Shown here: positions 1-8,682 of the stretch, one piece after another
Layout of the letters: every line of letters begins with the position of its first letter
Position numbering within the stretch: the first letter of the stretch is position 1
NCBI RefSeq assembly: GCF_002899455.1
Contig: NZ_PPFB01000001.1
Location: forward strand, 2,193,501-2,257,500
From: Streptomyces sp. DH-12
GTDB taxonomy: Bacteria; Actinomycetota; Actinomycetes; Streptomycetales; Streptomycetaceae
Direction: 5' to 3'
DNA: 64,000 nt
The notes under the pieces: model-generated
What the model saw: only the letters and a program-made list of their open reading frames with translations
Told to the model about the DNA's origin: nothing
The model's database searches: none
Translations under genes and position numbers: made by a program

Positions 1-1439
1 GAGCGGCGGTAGGCGGTGCCGGTCATCAGGGAGGTGATGGCACCGGCCAGGGCGCGGCCGCCGTCGGAGTCGTAGGCGTGACCGGTGGCCATCAGCAGGG
101 CGCCGAGGTTGGCGTAGCCGATGCCCAGCTGCCGGAAGGCGCGGGTGTTCTCACCGATCTTCTGGGTCGGGAAGTCCGCGAAGCAGATCGAGATGTCCAT
201 CGCGGTGATGACCAGCTCGACGACCTTCTGGAAGCGCTCGGTCTCGAACGACTGGTCGCCCTTGCCGTCGTCCTTGAGGAACTTCATCAGGTTCAGCGAG
301 GCCAGGTTGCAGGACGTGTTGTCCAGGTGCATGTACTCGCTGCACGGGTTCGACGCGGTGATCCGGCCGGACTCGGGGCAGGTGTGCCAGTGGTTGATGA
401 CGCCGTCGTACTGGATGCCCGGGTCGGCGCAGGCCCAGGCGGCCTCGGCGATCTTGCGGAAGAGCGCCTTGGCGTCGACCTCCTCGATGACCTCGCCGGT
501 CATGCGGGCACGCAGGCCGAACTTGCCGCCCTTCTCGACGGCCTCCATGAACTCGTCGTTGACGCGCACGGAGTTGTTGGCGTTCTGGTACTGGACGGAC
601 GCGATGTCGTCGCCGCCCAGGTCCATGTCGAAGCCCGCGTCGCGCAGGACGCGGATCTTCTCCTCCTCCTTGACCTTGGTCTCGATGAAGTCCTCGATGT
701 CGGGGTGGTCCACGTCGAGGACGACCATCTTCGCGGCGCGGCGGGTGGCGCCGCCGGACTTGATGGTGCCGGCGGAGGCGTCGGCGCCGCGCATGAAGGA
801 GACCGGGCCGGAGGCGTTGCCGCCGGAGGAGAGCAGCTCCTTGGAGGAGCGGATGCGGGAGAGGTTCAGGCCGGCGCCGGAGCCGCCCTTGAAGATCATG
901 CCCTCTTCCTTGTACCAGTCGAGGATCGACTCCATGGAGTCGTCGACGGACAGGATGAAGCAGGCGCTGACCTGCTGCGGCTGGGGCGTGCCCACGTTGA
1001 ACCACACGGGGCTGTTGAAGCTGAAGATCTGGTGCAGGAGGGCGTAGGCCAGCTCGTGCTCGAAGATCTCGGCGTCGGCGGGCGAGGCGAAGTACCTGTT
1101 GTCCTCGCCGGCCTTCCGGTACGTCTTCACGATGCGGTCGATCAGCTGCTTGAGGCTGGTCTCGCGCTGCGGGGTGCCGACGGCACCGCGGAAGTACTTG
1201 CTGGTGACGATGTTGACCGCGTTCACCGACCAGAAGTCGGGGAACTCCACGCCGCGCTGCTCGAAGTTGACCGAGCCGTCGCGCCAGTTGGTCATGACGA
1301 CGTCACGGCGCTCCCAGGCCACCTCGTCGTACGGGTGGACCCCCGGGGTGGTGTGAATGCGCTCGACGCGCAGTCCCTTGCCGGCCTTGCTCGCCTTGGC
1401 TCGGGAACTACGTGCCGGACCGCTCGCCGTCTCTGTCAT
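1..1439 (-). CDS. nrdJ: Vitamin B12-dependent (class II) ribonucleoside-diphosphate reductase, 3' part outside window
   Basis: Class II ribonucleotide reductase makes deoxyribonucleotides using adenosylcobalamin as radical generator and needs no oxygen. The visible N-terminal 479 residues read through to the window edge without a stop; the family protein is about twice as long, so the C-terminal half is missing only because of the window. An ATG at 1439 starts MTETASGPARSS. The segment NPCSEYMHLD near residue 365 contains the active-site cysteine loop, and the glycine-rich segment GGSGAGLNLSRIRS and the NLASLNL motif are typical of the family. It lies 167 bp downstream of nrdR on the same strand, as in the nrdRJ operon of Streptomyces, so NrdR probably represses it from the promoter ahead of nrdR. 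Family assignment is secure. Confidence 0.96.
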   Translation of the reverse strand, partial: MTETASGPARSSRAKASKAGKGLRVERIHTTPGVHPYDEVAWERRDVVMTNWRDGSVNFEQRGVEFPDFWSVNAVNIVTSKYFRGAVGTPQRETSLKQLIDRIVKTYRKAGEDNRYFASPADAEIFEHELAYALLHQIFSFNSPVWFNVGTPQPQQVSACFILSVDDSMESILDWYKEEGMIFKGGSGAGLNLSRIRSSKELLSSGGNASGPVSFMRGADASAGTIKSGGATRRAAKMVVLDVDHPDIEDFIETKVKEEEKIRVLRDAGFDMDLGGDDIASVQYQNANNSVRVNDEFMEAVEKGGKFGLRARMTGEVIEEVDAKALFRKIAEAAWACADPGIQYDGVINHWHTCPESGRITASNPCSEYMHLDNTSCNLASLNLMKFLKDDGKGDQSFETERFQKVVELVITAMDISICFADFPTQKIGENTRAFRQLGIGYANLGALLMATGHAYDSDGGRALAGAITSLMTGTAYRR

Positions 1440-1606
1440 GCCGCCTCCCTGATACGGGCGAAAACGCCCTGAAGTGCCCCGATGTTCCCGTGGCACGGTG
1501 TTCTGTCTGATGCTGCGGGCACCCACTCGCCTGCCCGCAACAGGTCTGTTCGTCGCCGCCGGCCGAACCGGTCCCCGGACCGTCGCGTCCGGGGCCGGAC
1601 CGCTGC

Positions 1607-2164
1607 TCAGCCGGTGGCGGGAGCGGGCGCGGGGACCTGGGCGGCCCCCTCCTGCCCGCTGTCGTCTTCCCGGCTCCCCGGGGCGGCCCCGTCGCCGTCC
1701 CCGTCGTCCGCGCCGGGCCGCTCCGCCCGCCTGAGTTCCGCGATCGCGGCCTCGAAGTCCTCCAGCGAGTCGAACGCCCGGTACACGGACGCGAACCGCA
1801 GGTAGGCGACGAGGTCGAGTTCCTGCAACGGGCCGAGTATGGCCAGTCCCACGTCGTGGGTGGTCAGCTCGGCGCTCCCGGTGGCCCGCACCGCTTCCTC
1901 GACCCGCTGGCCGAGCTGGGCGAGGGCGTCCTCGGTGACGGGCCGTCCCTGGCACGCCTTGCGCACACCGTTGATGATCTTGGTGCGGCTGAACGGCTCG
2001 GTGACTCCCGACCGCTTGACCACCATGAGCGAACACGTCTCCACGGTCGTGAAACGACGGGAGCAGTCCGGGCACTGGCGGCGCCTGCGGATCGACGTGC
2101 CGTCGTCGGTCGTACGGCTGTCGACGACACGGCTGTCGGGGTGCCTGCAGAAGGGGCAGTGCAT
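1607..2164 (-). CDS. nrdR: Transcriptional repressor NrdR
   Basis: NrdR senses ATP/dATP through an ATP-cone and represses ribonucleotide reductase operons. The protein is 185 aa. A four-cysteine zinc ribbon is visible (C3, C6, C31, C34), followed by the ATP-cone at about residues 49-139 with the conserved VVKRSG motif. I chose the ATG at 2164 (MHCPFC) because family members begin exactly there; an in-frame ATG three codons upstream at 2173 is possible. The C-terminal tail after about residue 145 is acidic and Pro/Ala-rich, a common extension in Streptomyces. It precedes nrdJ, so the regulator and its target share an operon. Two NrdR-type palindromes upstream (2272-2315) suggest autoregulation. 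Confidence 0.97.
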   Translation of the reverse strand: MHCPFCRHPDSRVVDSRTTDDGTSIRRRRQCPDCSRRFTTVETCSLMVVKRSGVTEPFSRTKIINGVRKACQGRPVTEDALAQLGQRVEEAVRATGSAELTTHDVGLAILGPLQELDLVAYLRFASVYRAFDSLEDFEAAIAELRRAERPGADDGDGDGAAPGSREDDSGQEGAAQVPAPAPATG

Positions 2165-2271
2165 GGATCCCAACCCTCCTCACAGCAGACTCGATGGCCT
2201 CGCCAGGCCTCAGGGGCCTCACGAAGCAGCACCAGCATAGGCGATCACGGAGCCCTCGAAGACCGGGGGGA

Positions 2272-2315
2272 CCACAACTTCTGGGCTGCTGCCGGAATCC
2301 AACCACTAGATGTGG
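2272..2315 (-). promoter_or_regulatory. Tandem NrdR-box candidates upstream of nrdRJ
   Basis: The palindrome CCACTAGATGTGG lies at 2303-2315 and a second, weaker palindrome CCACAACTTCTGG at 2272-2284. Their centres are 31 bp apart, which is about three helical turns on the same DNA face. NrdR boxes are known to occur as such phased pairs, with a consensus related to ACACwATATwTGTGT. The position, 108-151 bp upstream of the nrdR start, fits repression of the nrdRJ operon. The pairing and spacing are seen directly; binding is inferred. Confidence 0.72.
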
Positions 2316-2675
2316 GGATTGGCTCATACATTCAGGCCGCGCGCGTGTCGCGCTCACCGGAGCGGGAAGACGGGCCCGGAGGTCTGCCCACCGGAGCCCG
2401 GAGGTCCTCCCGTCACGGATCCCGGGGGCTCCGCCCGTCGGGGAGAAGGCGTGCCGGAGACGGGGAGGGGGCGTGCCGTTCCGGAGGAGGGCGGGGCCGC
2501 TTCACGCGCGCGGGAGCCCACGGTGGCAGACTGAGTCCGCGCGCCGCGAGGCCGCCGCCCCGGCGGAGACCTCGGCGGAGAAGAGTACAACAAATGGCCC
2601 GTTTGTCCGGCGGGAAGCGTGGCGACCAATACACCTCGGCGAAAGAACACGTACCGCAATTCGCTTTTTTTCACT

Positions 2676-2689
2676 CGAACGTGTGTTTG
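2676..2689 (+). promoter_or_regulatory. SOS box (LexA operator) of lexA
   Basis: CGAACGTGTGTTTG matches the Gram-positive LexA operator CGAAC-N4-GTTCG with one mismatch in the right half (C to T). It lies 61 bp upstream of the lexA start, consistent with autorepression. The surrounding DNA (about 2590-2715) is markedly A+T-richer than its neighbours, as expected for a promoter. Confidence 0.85.
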
Positions 2690-2749
2690 GCGCAACCTTT
2701 CGAAAGCCTCTACCGTTGTGCTGCAGGGAGACCATCGAGAGGGGCCGAC

Positions 2750-3529
2750 GTGACCACCACCGCAGACAGTGCCGCCATCACCGCCCAGGACCGCTCCCAG
2801 GGCCGCATCGAGCCGGTGCACGCGATGAACGAAGCCACGAATCCCGAGGCGCACAAGCGCTCCCTGCCGGGCCGGCCTCCCGGCATCCGGGCGGACAGCT
2901 CCGGACTCACCGACCGCCAGCGCCGGGTCATCGAGGTCATCAGGGACTCGGTGCAGCGCCGCGGCTACCCGCCGTCGATGCGTGAGATCGGCCAGGCGGT
3001 CGGACTGTCCAGCACCTCCTCCGTCGCGCACCAGCTCATGGCGCTGGAGCGCAAGGGTTTCCTGCGCCGTGACCCGCACCGCCCGCGCGCGTACGAGGTG
3101 CGGGGGTCCGACCAGGCCGCGTCCGTGCAGCCGACGGACACCGCCGGCAAGCCCGCCGCGTCCTACGTGCCGCTGATCGGCCGGATCGCCGCCGGTGGCC
3201 CGATCCTCGCGGAGGAGTCCGTCGAGGACGTCTTCCCTCTGCCCCGGCAGCTCGTCGGCGACGGTGAGCTGTTCGTGCTGAAGGTCGTGGGTGACTCCAT
3301 GATCGAGGCCGCGATCTGCGACGGCGACTGGGTCACGGTCCGCCGCCAGCCGGTCGCCGAGAACGGCGACATCGTGGCGGCGATGCTCGACGGCGAGGCG
3401 ACCGTGAAGCGGTTCAAGCGGGAGGACGGCCATGTGTGGCTGCTCCCGCACAACGCGGCCTACGAGCCGATCCCCGGCGACGACGCGACGATCCTCGGCA
3501 AGGTGGTGGCCGTCCTCCGCCGCGTCTGA
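2750..3529 (+). CDS. lexA: LexA repressor, SOS regulator
   Basis: LexA represses DNA-damage genes and is inactivated by RecA-stimulated self-cleavage. The 259-aa protein has a winged-helix DNA-binding domain (about residues 53-116; [13 protein letters not shown] is the recognition region) and a C-terminal S24 peptidase domain. The cleavage site is A148-G149 within RIAAGGP, and the catalytic dyad is S183 (GDSM) and K220 (ATVKRF). I chose the GTG at 2750 because GAGAGGGG lies just upstream (2737-2744) and the length fits Streptomyces LexA; an ATG at 2825 is a weaker alternative. The long open frame upstream is not coding. An SOS box lies at 2676-2689, and a strong hairpin terminator follows the stop. 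Confidence 0.97.
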   Translation: MTTTADSAAITAQDRSQGRIEPVHAMNEATNPEAHKRSLPGRPPGIRADSSGLTDRQRRVIEVIRDSVQRRGYPPSMREIGQAVGLSSTSSVAHQLMALERKGFLRRDPHRPRAYEVRGSDQAASVQPTDTAGKPAASYVPLIGRIAAGGPILAEESVEDVFPLPRQLVGDGELFVLKVVGDSMIEAAICDGDWVTVRRQPVAENGDIVAAMLDGEATVKRFKREDGHVWLLPHNAAYEPIPGDDATILGKVVAVLRRV

Positions 3530-3580
3530 CCCCTGGCGGGACGCCGAGTCGCTCCTCGGCCTGCCCCACCCCTCTGACCG

Positions 3581-3612
3581 GGCCCCGGAACCCCTGCGCC
3601 GGTTCCGGGGCC
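3581..3612 (+). terminator. Hairpin terminator of lexA
   Basis: A perfect 12-bp stem (GGCCCCGGAACC at 3581-3592 paired with 3601-3612) encloses an 8-nt loop, 51 bp after the lexA stop. There is no T-run, as is usual for Streptomyces terminators. Confidence 0.8.
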
Positions 3613-4421
3613 CTGTGTTGCCCACGGACGCCGTGCGCAGCGCCCTGGGCCTCGAAGCGGGCGGCGCCGTCGCCGCGGCGCCCGGGTGCCGCTCACGGCG
3701 CCGACCGGGACGCTGTTCCCCGCCCCTGGGAGTTCCCTGCCCCCGGGACATCCCGGCCACCGGGCCGGGGTCTGTGCGTCGCGCCCGTCTGGGGGTTTTC
3801 GGCGTGCCGTCGACACGCCCCGGACGCCGCACGCCGGCTGGGACGCCGTCTCGAAGCCCGGATGTCGCGGTCGGCGCTCGAACACCCGACCGCCGGACCG
3901 CCGGACCGGAACGCGTGCGCCGCGCCCGCGCGAAGGGGGACCCGCGCGGCGGGACAACCCCACCACCGGCGTCGATGACCGTCGGCCGGCCCCCGCCCCG
4001 CGACGGCGCGGCGTCCGTCGCGACGGACACGGCCACCGGTGGCGTCTGTCCGGTGACGGGGACGCCCCTTCGCGGCCTCACGCCGACGGCCGTCACCTGG
4101 GCGGTCTGCGACTGCCCAGCACGCACGGGCCCGGGTACGGCGGACGTTCCCGCTCACGGCCTCGTCGCCCAGCGACGGAACGCGGCCGGGCCCTTGTGGC
4201 CCGCCGAAGGATCCGGCCGACCCCGCCGGTCCGCTGAAACGGGCCTCCCCCGCAGCCGAGCGTCCTTCGCGGAACTCGGGAGGCCGTCACCCGTCCGGCT
4301 GCGGGCCCCGCCCCTGCCGGGAGGGCGCGGCGCACAGCGGCCTCCGTGGTCGTGCTTCCGCCCGCCGGAGGGCATGAGTCCGAGCCGTCTCAAAGGGGCA
4401 GCGGGGTCTCTCCGCCCCGCC
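3613..4421. other. Non-coding G+C-rich gap between lexA and dinG
   Basis: About 810 bp separate the two convergent genes. Open frames exist on both strands, but they are the by-product of extreme G+C content: their translations are Arg/Pro/Gly-rich low-complexity sequence with no recognisable domain or ribosome binding site. I see no tRNA-like or clear structured RNA. This is the longest empty stretch in an otherwise dense window. Confidence 0.5.
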
Positions 4422-6383
4422 CTACCCCGCCGCCGCGTCGATCGCCGCGAGCGACTTCCTGACCTGGCTGCGGTCGGTCGTGTACCAGAAGTCCGGCATC
4501 GAGGCCTTCAGATAGCTGCCGTAGCGTGCCGTGGCCAGGCGCGGGTCGAGGACCGCGACCACGCCCCGGTCGCCCGAGGCGCGGACCAGGCGGCCCGCGC
4601 CCTGGGCCATCAGCAGCGCCGCGTGCGTCGCGGCGACCGCCATGAAGCCGTTGCCGCCCGCCTCCTCCACGGCCTTCTGGCGGGCGCTCATCAGGGGGTC
4701 GTCCGGACGCGGGAAGGGGATCTTGTCCATGACCACCAACTGGCAGCTGGGCCCCGGGACGTCCACGCCCTGCCACAGCGACAGCGTGCCGAAGAGGCAC
4801 GTCCGCGCGTCCGCGGCGAAGTTCTTGATCAGTTCGCCGAGCGTCTCCTCGCCCTGGAGGAGGATCGGGAACTCCGGGATCCGCGACCGCAGCTCCTCCG
4901 CCGCGAGCTGGGCCGCCCGCATCGAGGAGAACAGCCCCAGCGTGCGTCCGCCCGCCGCCTGGATCAGCTCCGTGAGCTCGTCCAGCATGTCCGTGCGGTC
5001 CCCGTCCCTGGCCGGGCGGGCCAGGTGCTTGGCGACGTACAGGATGCCCTGCCTGGGGTAGTCGAACGGCGAGCCGACGTCCACGCCCTTCCACTGCGGG
5101 AGGTCGTCCCCCTCGGCGCCCTCGGGACCGAGTCCCAGCGACGCCCCCACTCCGTTGAAGTCGCCGCCCAGCTTCAGCGTCGCGGACGTCAGCACGACGG
5201 AGCGGTCGGTGAACAGCTTCTCGCGCAGCAGCCCGGAGACCGACATGGGCGCGACCCGCAGCGACGCCCCGAAGCGGTCGTGCCGCTCGTACCAGACGAC
5301 GTCCCACTCGGAGCCGTTGGTGATCCGCTCCGCCACGTCGTGGACGCTCTCCACCGAGGCCAGCGCCTGCTTGCGGACCGCGTCCTCGTCCTGGACGGAC
5401 TTGTCGCGGGTGGAGCCGATCGCGGAGATCACCGTGCGGCACGCGTCGCGCAGCGCCATCAGGGCGTAGCCGAGGTCCTCCGGGATCTCCTCCAGCCGGC
5501 CGGGCAGGGCCAGCTCCATCAGCCGTTCGAAGCCCTCCGCGGCTGTCTGCAGCTGGTCGGCCGCCTTCTCGTTCACCAGCTTCGCCGCGCGCCGCACCGC
5601 GCGGTTCACCTGGCCCGGGGTGAGCTCGCCGGTGGCCACCCCGGTCACCCGGGAGACCAGCTCGTGCGCCTCGTCCACGATCAGCACCTCGTGCTGCGGC
5701 AGCACCGGCGCGCCCTCGATGGCGTCGATGGCGAGCAGCGCGTGATTGGTGACGATCACCTCGGCGAGCTTGGCGCGCTCACGGGCCGCCTCGGCGAAGC
5801 ACTCCGCGCCGTACGCGCACTTCGTGGCGCCCAGGCACTCCCGCGAGGACACCGACACCTGGGACCAGGCCCGGTCGGACACGCCCGGCGTGAGGTCGTC
5901 CCGGTCGCCGCTCTCCGTCTCGTCCGACCAGTCACGCAGCCGCAGCAGGTCCTGGCCCAGCTTGCTGGTGGGCGCGGCCGCCTCGAACTGGTCGAAGAGG
6001 CCCTCCTCCTCGTCCTGCGGCACGCCCTCGTGCAGCCGGTGCAGGCACAGGTAGTTCGACCGGCCCTTGAGCATGGCGAACTCCGGGCGGCGGCGCAGCA
6101 GCGGATGCAGCGCCTCCACCGTGCGCGGCAGGTCCCGCTCCACCAGCTGCCGCTGGAGCGCCAGGGTGGCCGTCGCCACGACGACCCGCTCCCCGTGCGC
6201 GAGCGCGGGCACCAGGTAGCCCAGGGACTTGCCGGTGCCGGTGCCGGCCTGGACCAGCAGATGGGCGCCGTCGTCGATCGCCTCGGCGACGGCTTCGGCC
6301 ATGGCCACCTGACCGGGGCGCTCCGTGCCGCCGACGGCAGTGACGGCAGCGTGCAGGAGTTCGGGGAGTGAGGGCTTCGTCAT
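4422..6383 (-). CDS. dinG: DinG-family ATP-dependent DNA helicase
   Basis: This is an XPD/DinG-like superfamily 2 helicase, a 5'-3' helicase used in repair and in resolving R-loops or other structures. The 653-aa protein has Walker A GTGTGKS at residues 47-53, the Walker B box DEAH at 237-240, and late motifs including LFGTLSLWQGVDVPG and GAGRLVRASGD. Four cysteines between motifs Ia and II (C113, C183, C189, C195) fit the iron-sulphur cluster of this family. It starts with ATG at 6383; no strong ribosome binding site is visible. It is transcribed towards lexA, but I saw no clear SOS box in front of it, so SOS control is unproven. Confidence 0.93.
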   Translation of the reverse strand: MTKPSLPELLHAAVTAVGGTERPGQVAMAEAVAEAIDDGAHLLVQAGTGTGKSLGYLVPALAHGERVVVATATLALQRQLVERDLPRTVEALHPLLRRRPEFAMLKGRSNYLCLHRLHEGVPQDEEEGLFDQFEAAAPTSKLGQDLLRLRDWSDETESGDRDDLTPGVSDRAWSQVSVSSRECLGATKCAYGAECFAEAARERAKLAEVIVTNHALLAIDAIEGAPVLPQHEVLIVDEAHELVSRVTGVATGELTPGQVNRAVRRAAKLVNEKAADQLQTAAEGFERLMELALPGRLEEIPEDLGYALMALRDACRTVISAIGSTRDKSVQDEDAVRKQALASVESVHDVAERITNGSEWDVVWYERHDRFGASLRVAPMSVSGLLREKLFTDRSVVLTSATLKLGGDFNGVGASLGLGPEGAEGDDLPQWKGVDVGSPFDYPRQGILYVAKHLARPARDGDRTDMLDELTELIQAAGGRTLGLFSSMRAAQLAAEELRSRIPEFPILLQGEETLGELIKNFAADARTCLFGTLSLWQGVDVPGPSCQLVVMDKIPFPRPDDPLMSARQKAVEEAGGNGFMAVAATHAALLMAQGAGRLVRASGDRGVVAVLDPRLATARYGSYLKASMPDFWYTTDRSQVRKSLAAIDAAAG

Positions 6384-6460
6384 AGCCCGACCACCCTACG
6401 GCCCTTCACCGACAAAGGTGCGCGCACACCGAAGGCGGCGGAGGTGACCGGCGCCCCGCA

Positions 6461-6592
6461 CCTGAAGCACCGCTCCGCATCCGAAGCACCGCCCGGCGCC
6501 CGAAGCACCGCCCCGGCGCGCGGTGCCCGGAGGGACCGCGGCCGCCACCGCGCCCGGCGGCCCCACGCCCCCACGCCCCCACGCCCCCACGC
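6461..6592. repeat. Two short tandem repeats in the dinG / protease gap
   Basis: GAAGCACCGC recurs at 6464, 6483 and 6502, giving three imperfect 19-bp units. A second array of about four copies of the 8-nt unit CCCCCACG runs from 6561 to 6592. Both lie in the divergent intergenic region between dinG and the downstream protease gene (6384-6789), which otherwise shows no gene. Confidence 0.8.
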
Positions 6593-6789
6593 CGCGAGAT
6601 CCACCCACGACGGCCAGGTCAGAAGCCTTGTAGCCGAACCGTTGCCGTTCCGTCGGACGCCCCCCACGGCGAACGCCTAGTGTGTGGTGCCGTCATCCCA
6701 AGCCGTCGGAGCAGCAGTGCGACTCGTCCGGGTCGGATGTGAAGACGGGCGCGGCACCACCATCGTTCATTCCAGGGGGAGTCCAGATC

Positions 6790-8010
6790 ATGCGATCCAT
6801 ACGGCCGTCGTCCACCGCCCGCCGCGCGAGGAGGCCGTCGCGCGGAACCTCCCCCGTGCTGGCGGCGGTTGCCCTCGCCTCCGCGCTCGCACTGACCGCC
6901 ACCGCATGCCAGTCGGGCGACACCGACGCGAGCGCGGACGCCTCCGCGACGGCCGCCGACGACGGCAAGTTCAAGATCCCGGACGACATCACGGACCGGC
7001 TCAAGGAGCACGGGATCGACCTCGACAAGTGGCGGGACGGGGCCTGGAAGGACTGGGACAAGGACAAGTGGCTGCGTGAGGCGCAGGACTTCGTCAACCC
7101 GATCATCGAGGACCTGTGGAACCCCGACCGCATGCGGGACGCCGACGAGCCCGACCAGCCCGAGGTCGACGAGAACGACGTCTCCGGCGACCAGGGCGTG
7201 ACCGACCCGACGCCGGAGCCGGTGCAGGCGAAGGCCGTGCCGCCGTCGTACCACGAGAACGCGCCCACCGCGGGCAAGGTCTTCTTCGACTCCCCCGAGG
7301 GCACGATGGTCTGCTCCGCGACGGTGGTGCAGGACCCGGCCAACCCTGGCAAGTCCAACATGGTGTGGACGGCGGGCCACTGCGTGCACGCGGGCAAGAA
7401 GGGCGGCTGGTACCGCAACATCGCCTTCGTGCCGTCGTACAACGACTCGGGCCTGTCGGCGAAGGAGATCGAGGGCGCCTCCAAGGAGGAGGTCGCTCCG
7501 TACGGCGTCTGGTGGGGCGACTGGGCGCAGACCTCGGACCAGTGGATCGAGCAGGGCGGTGCGACGGGCGGTGACGGCGCCTCGTACGACTTCGCGGTCA
7601 TCCATGTGACGCCGGAGGAGGGCGGCGACGGCAAGTCGCTGGAGGAAACGGTCGGTTCGGCCCTGCCGGTGGACTTCGACGCGCCCGCCGTGCCGAAGAT
7701 CGAGGAGATGACGGCGATCGGTTACCCGGCCGCGCCGCCGTACGACGGGCAGACGATGTACTCGTGCGTGGACGAGCCGGGCCGGCTGTCGCTCGGCGCG
7801 TCCGACCCGACGATGTACCGCATCGGGTGCAGCATGACCGCCGGCTCCTCCGGCGGAGGCTGGATCGCGGCCGGTGAGAACGGCGAGCCGGCGCTGGTCT
7901 CCAACACCTCCATCGGGCCGGTGACGACCGGCTGGCTGGCCGGGCCGCGGCTCGGCGAGGAGGCCAAGAGCGTCTACGACGCGGTCAGCGGGAAGTTCGC
8001 CGGCCGGTGA
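6790..8010 (+). CDS. Secreted lipoprotein, trypsin-like serine protease
   Basis: The product is a 406-aa S1-family (chymotrypsin-fold) protease predicted to be exported and lipid-anchored. A twin-Arg-containing basic N-terminus and a hydrophobic segment (about residues 22-38) end in LTATAC, with the lipobox cysteine at C40. An acidic linker (about 41-160) precedes the protease domain. The catalytic triad is visible as H197 (TAGHC), D267 (SYDFAVIHV) and S354 (GSSGGGW). The ATG at 6790 was chosen because AGGGGGA lies 10-17 bp upstream; the open frame upstream to 6682 has no such signal. The stop overlaps the GTG of a truncated copy of this gene (8007-8609). Substrate and role are unknown. Confidence 0.88.
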   Translation: MRSIRPSSTARRARRPSRGTSPVLAAVALASALALTATACQSGDTDASADASATAADDGKFKIPDDITDRLKEHGIDLDKWRDGAWKDWDKDKWLREAQDFVNPIIEDLWNPDRMRDADEPDQPEVDENDVSGDQGVTDPTPEPVQAKAVPPSYHENAPTAGKVFFDSPEGTMVCSATVVQDPANPGKSNMVWTAGHCVHAGKKGGWYRNIAFVPSYNDSGLSAKEIEGASKEEVAPYGVWWGDWAQTSDQWIEQGGATGGDGASYDFAVIHVTPEEGGDGKSLEETVGSALPVDFDAPAVPKIEEMTAIGYPAAPPYDGQTMYSCVDEPGRLSLGASDPTMYRIGCSMTAGSSGGGWIAAGENGEPALVSNTSIGPVTTGWLAGPRLGEEAKSVYDAVSGKFAGR

Positions 8011-8609
8011 CCGGACGGCCCGCCCCGGGCGACGCCGCGCGCCCGGGGCGGACGGCGGCACGCTCCGAGGCGGAGCTGAGCGGCGCGGACGCCTCCGAGG
8101 TCGCCCCGTACGGCAACTGGTGGGCGGACTGGGCGTCGACGTCCGGCGGCCGGATCCGGGGCGGCTCGGCGAGCGGCGGCGACGGGGCGGCGTACGACTA
8201 CGCCGTGCTGCACGTACAGCCGGAGCAGGGCTCCCGGTCGCTGGAGGAGACCGTCGGCACCGCGCTCGACGTGGACTTCTCCGGCCCGACCGCCGCCGAG
8301 GCGGGCACGGCGGGCGCCCGGGGCTGCCCGGCCGCGCCGCCGTACGACGGGCTGCGGATGTTCACGTGCCTGGACACACCGGGCCGGTTCTCGATCGCCC
8401 CGGACCCGCCGGACAGGTACCGCATCGGCTGCACGACGACCGGCGGCTCGTCCGGCGGCGGCTGGTTCCGGGTGGGCGACGGCATGACGGTGCTGGTGTC
8501 CGACACCTCGATCGGTCCGCTGGACCACACCTGGCTCGCGGTACCGCGCCTCGGCGCGGACGCCGAGGCGCGGTACCGGAACATGAGCGAGACCTACGGC
8601 GGCCGCTGA
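8007..8609 (+). pseudogene. N-terminally truncated tandem copy of the trypsin-like protease
   Basis: This 200-aa frame is clearly homologous to the C-terminal half of the preceding protease: VAPYG-WW-DW, GGDGA-YD-AV-HV, SLEETVG-AL-VDF, CPAAPPYDG and GGSSGGGW align in order. It lacks the signal peptide, the linker and the whole catalytic-histidine subdomain. The Asp (AAYDYAVLHV) and Ser (GGSSGGGW) regions are kept. Its possible GTG start overlaps the upstream stop by 4 nt. Homology begins only at about residue 25. Most likely it is a decayed duplicate. The open frame is intact, so translation by coupling as a non-catalytic fragment cannot be excluded. It cannot be an active protease by itself. 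Confidence 0.75.
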
Positions 8610-8620
8610 GCCGCGCAGGA

Positions 8621-8663
8621 CGAGGGCCCGCCCCCTGCCGGTGTGGCGGGGGGCGGGCCCTCG
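8621..8663. terminator. Bidirectional hairpin terminator
   Basis: A perfect 15-bp stem (8621-8635 with 8649-8663; CGAGGGCCCGCCCCC and its complement) and a 13-nt loop lie between the convergent protease copy and hflX. It probably ends transcription from both sides. Confidence 0.85.
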
Positions 8664-8682
8664 TCCGTGTCCGCGGTCCGGG

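Larger units (their letters stand above)
2165..2749. other. Divergent nrdR / lexA intergenic region
   Basis: This 585-bp gap between divergent genes holds the NrdR-box pair at the nrdR side and the SOS box at the lexA side. The middle (about 2340-2600) is G+C-rich with several short GGAGG/CCTCC motifs and no convincing gene. I looked for a cobalamin riboswitch because nrdJ is B12-dependent, but found no clear B12 box. Confidence 0.6.

Noticed and set aside
2340..2600. Cobalamin riboswitch for nrdJ
   Set aside because: The gene is B12-dependent, but no clear B12-box or matching fold was seen upstream of nrdR.
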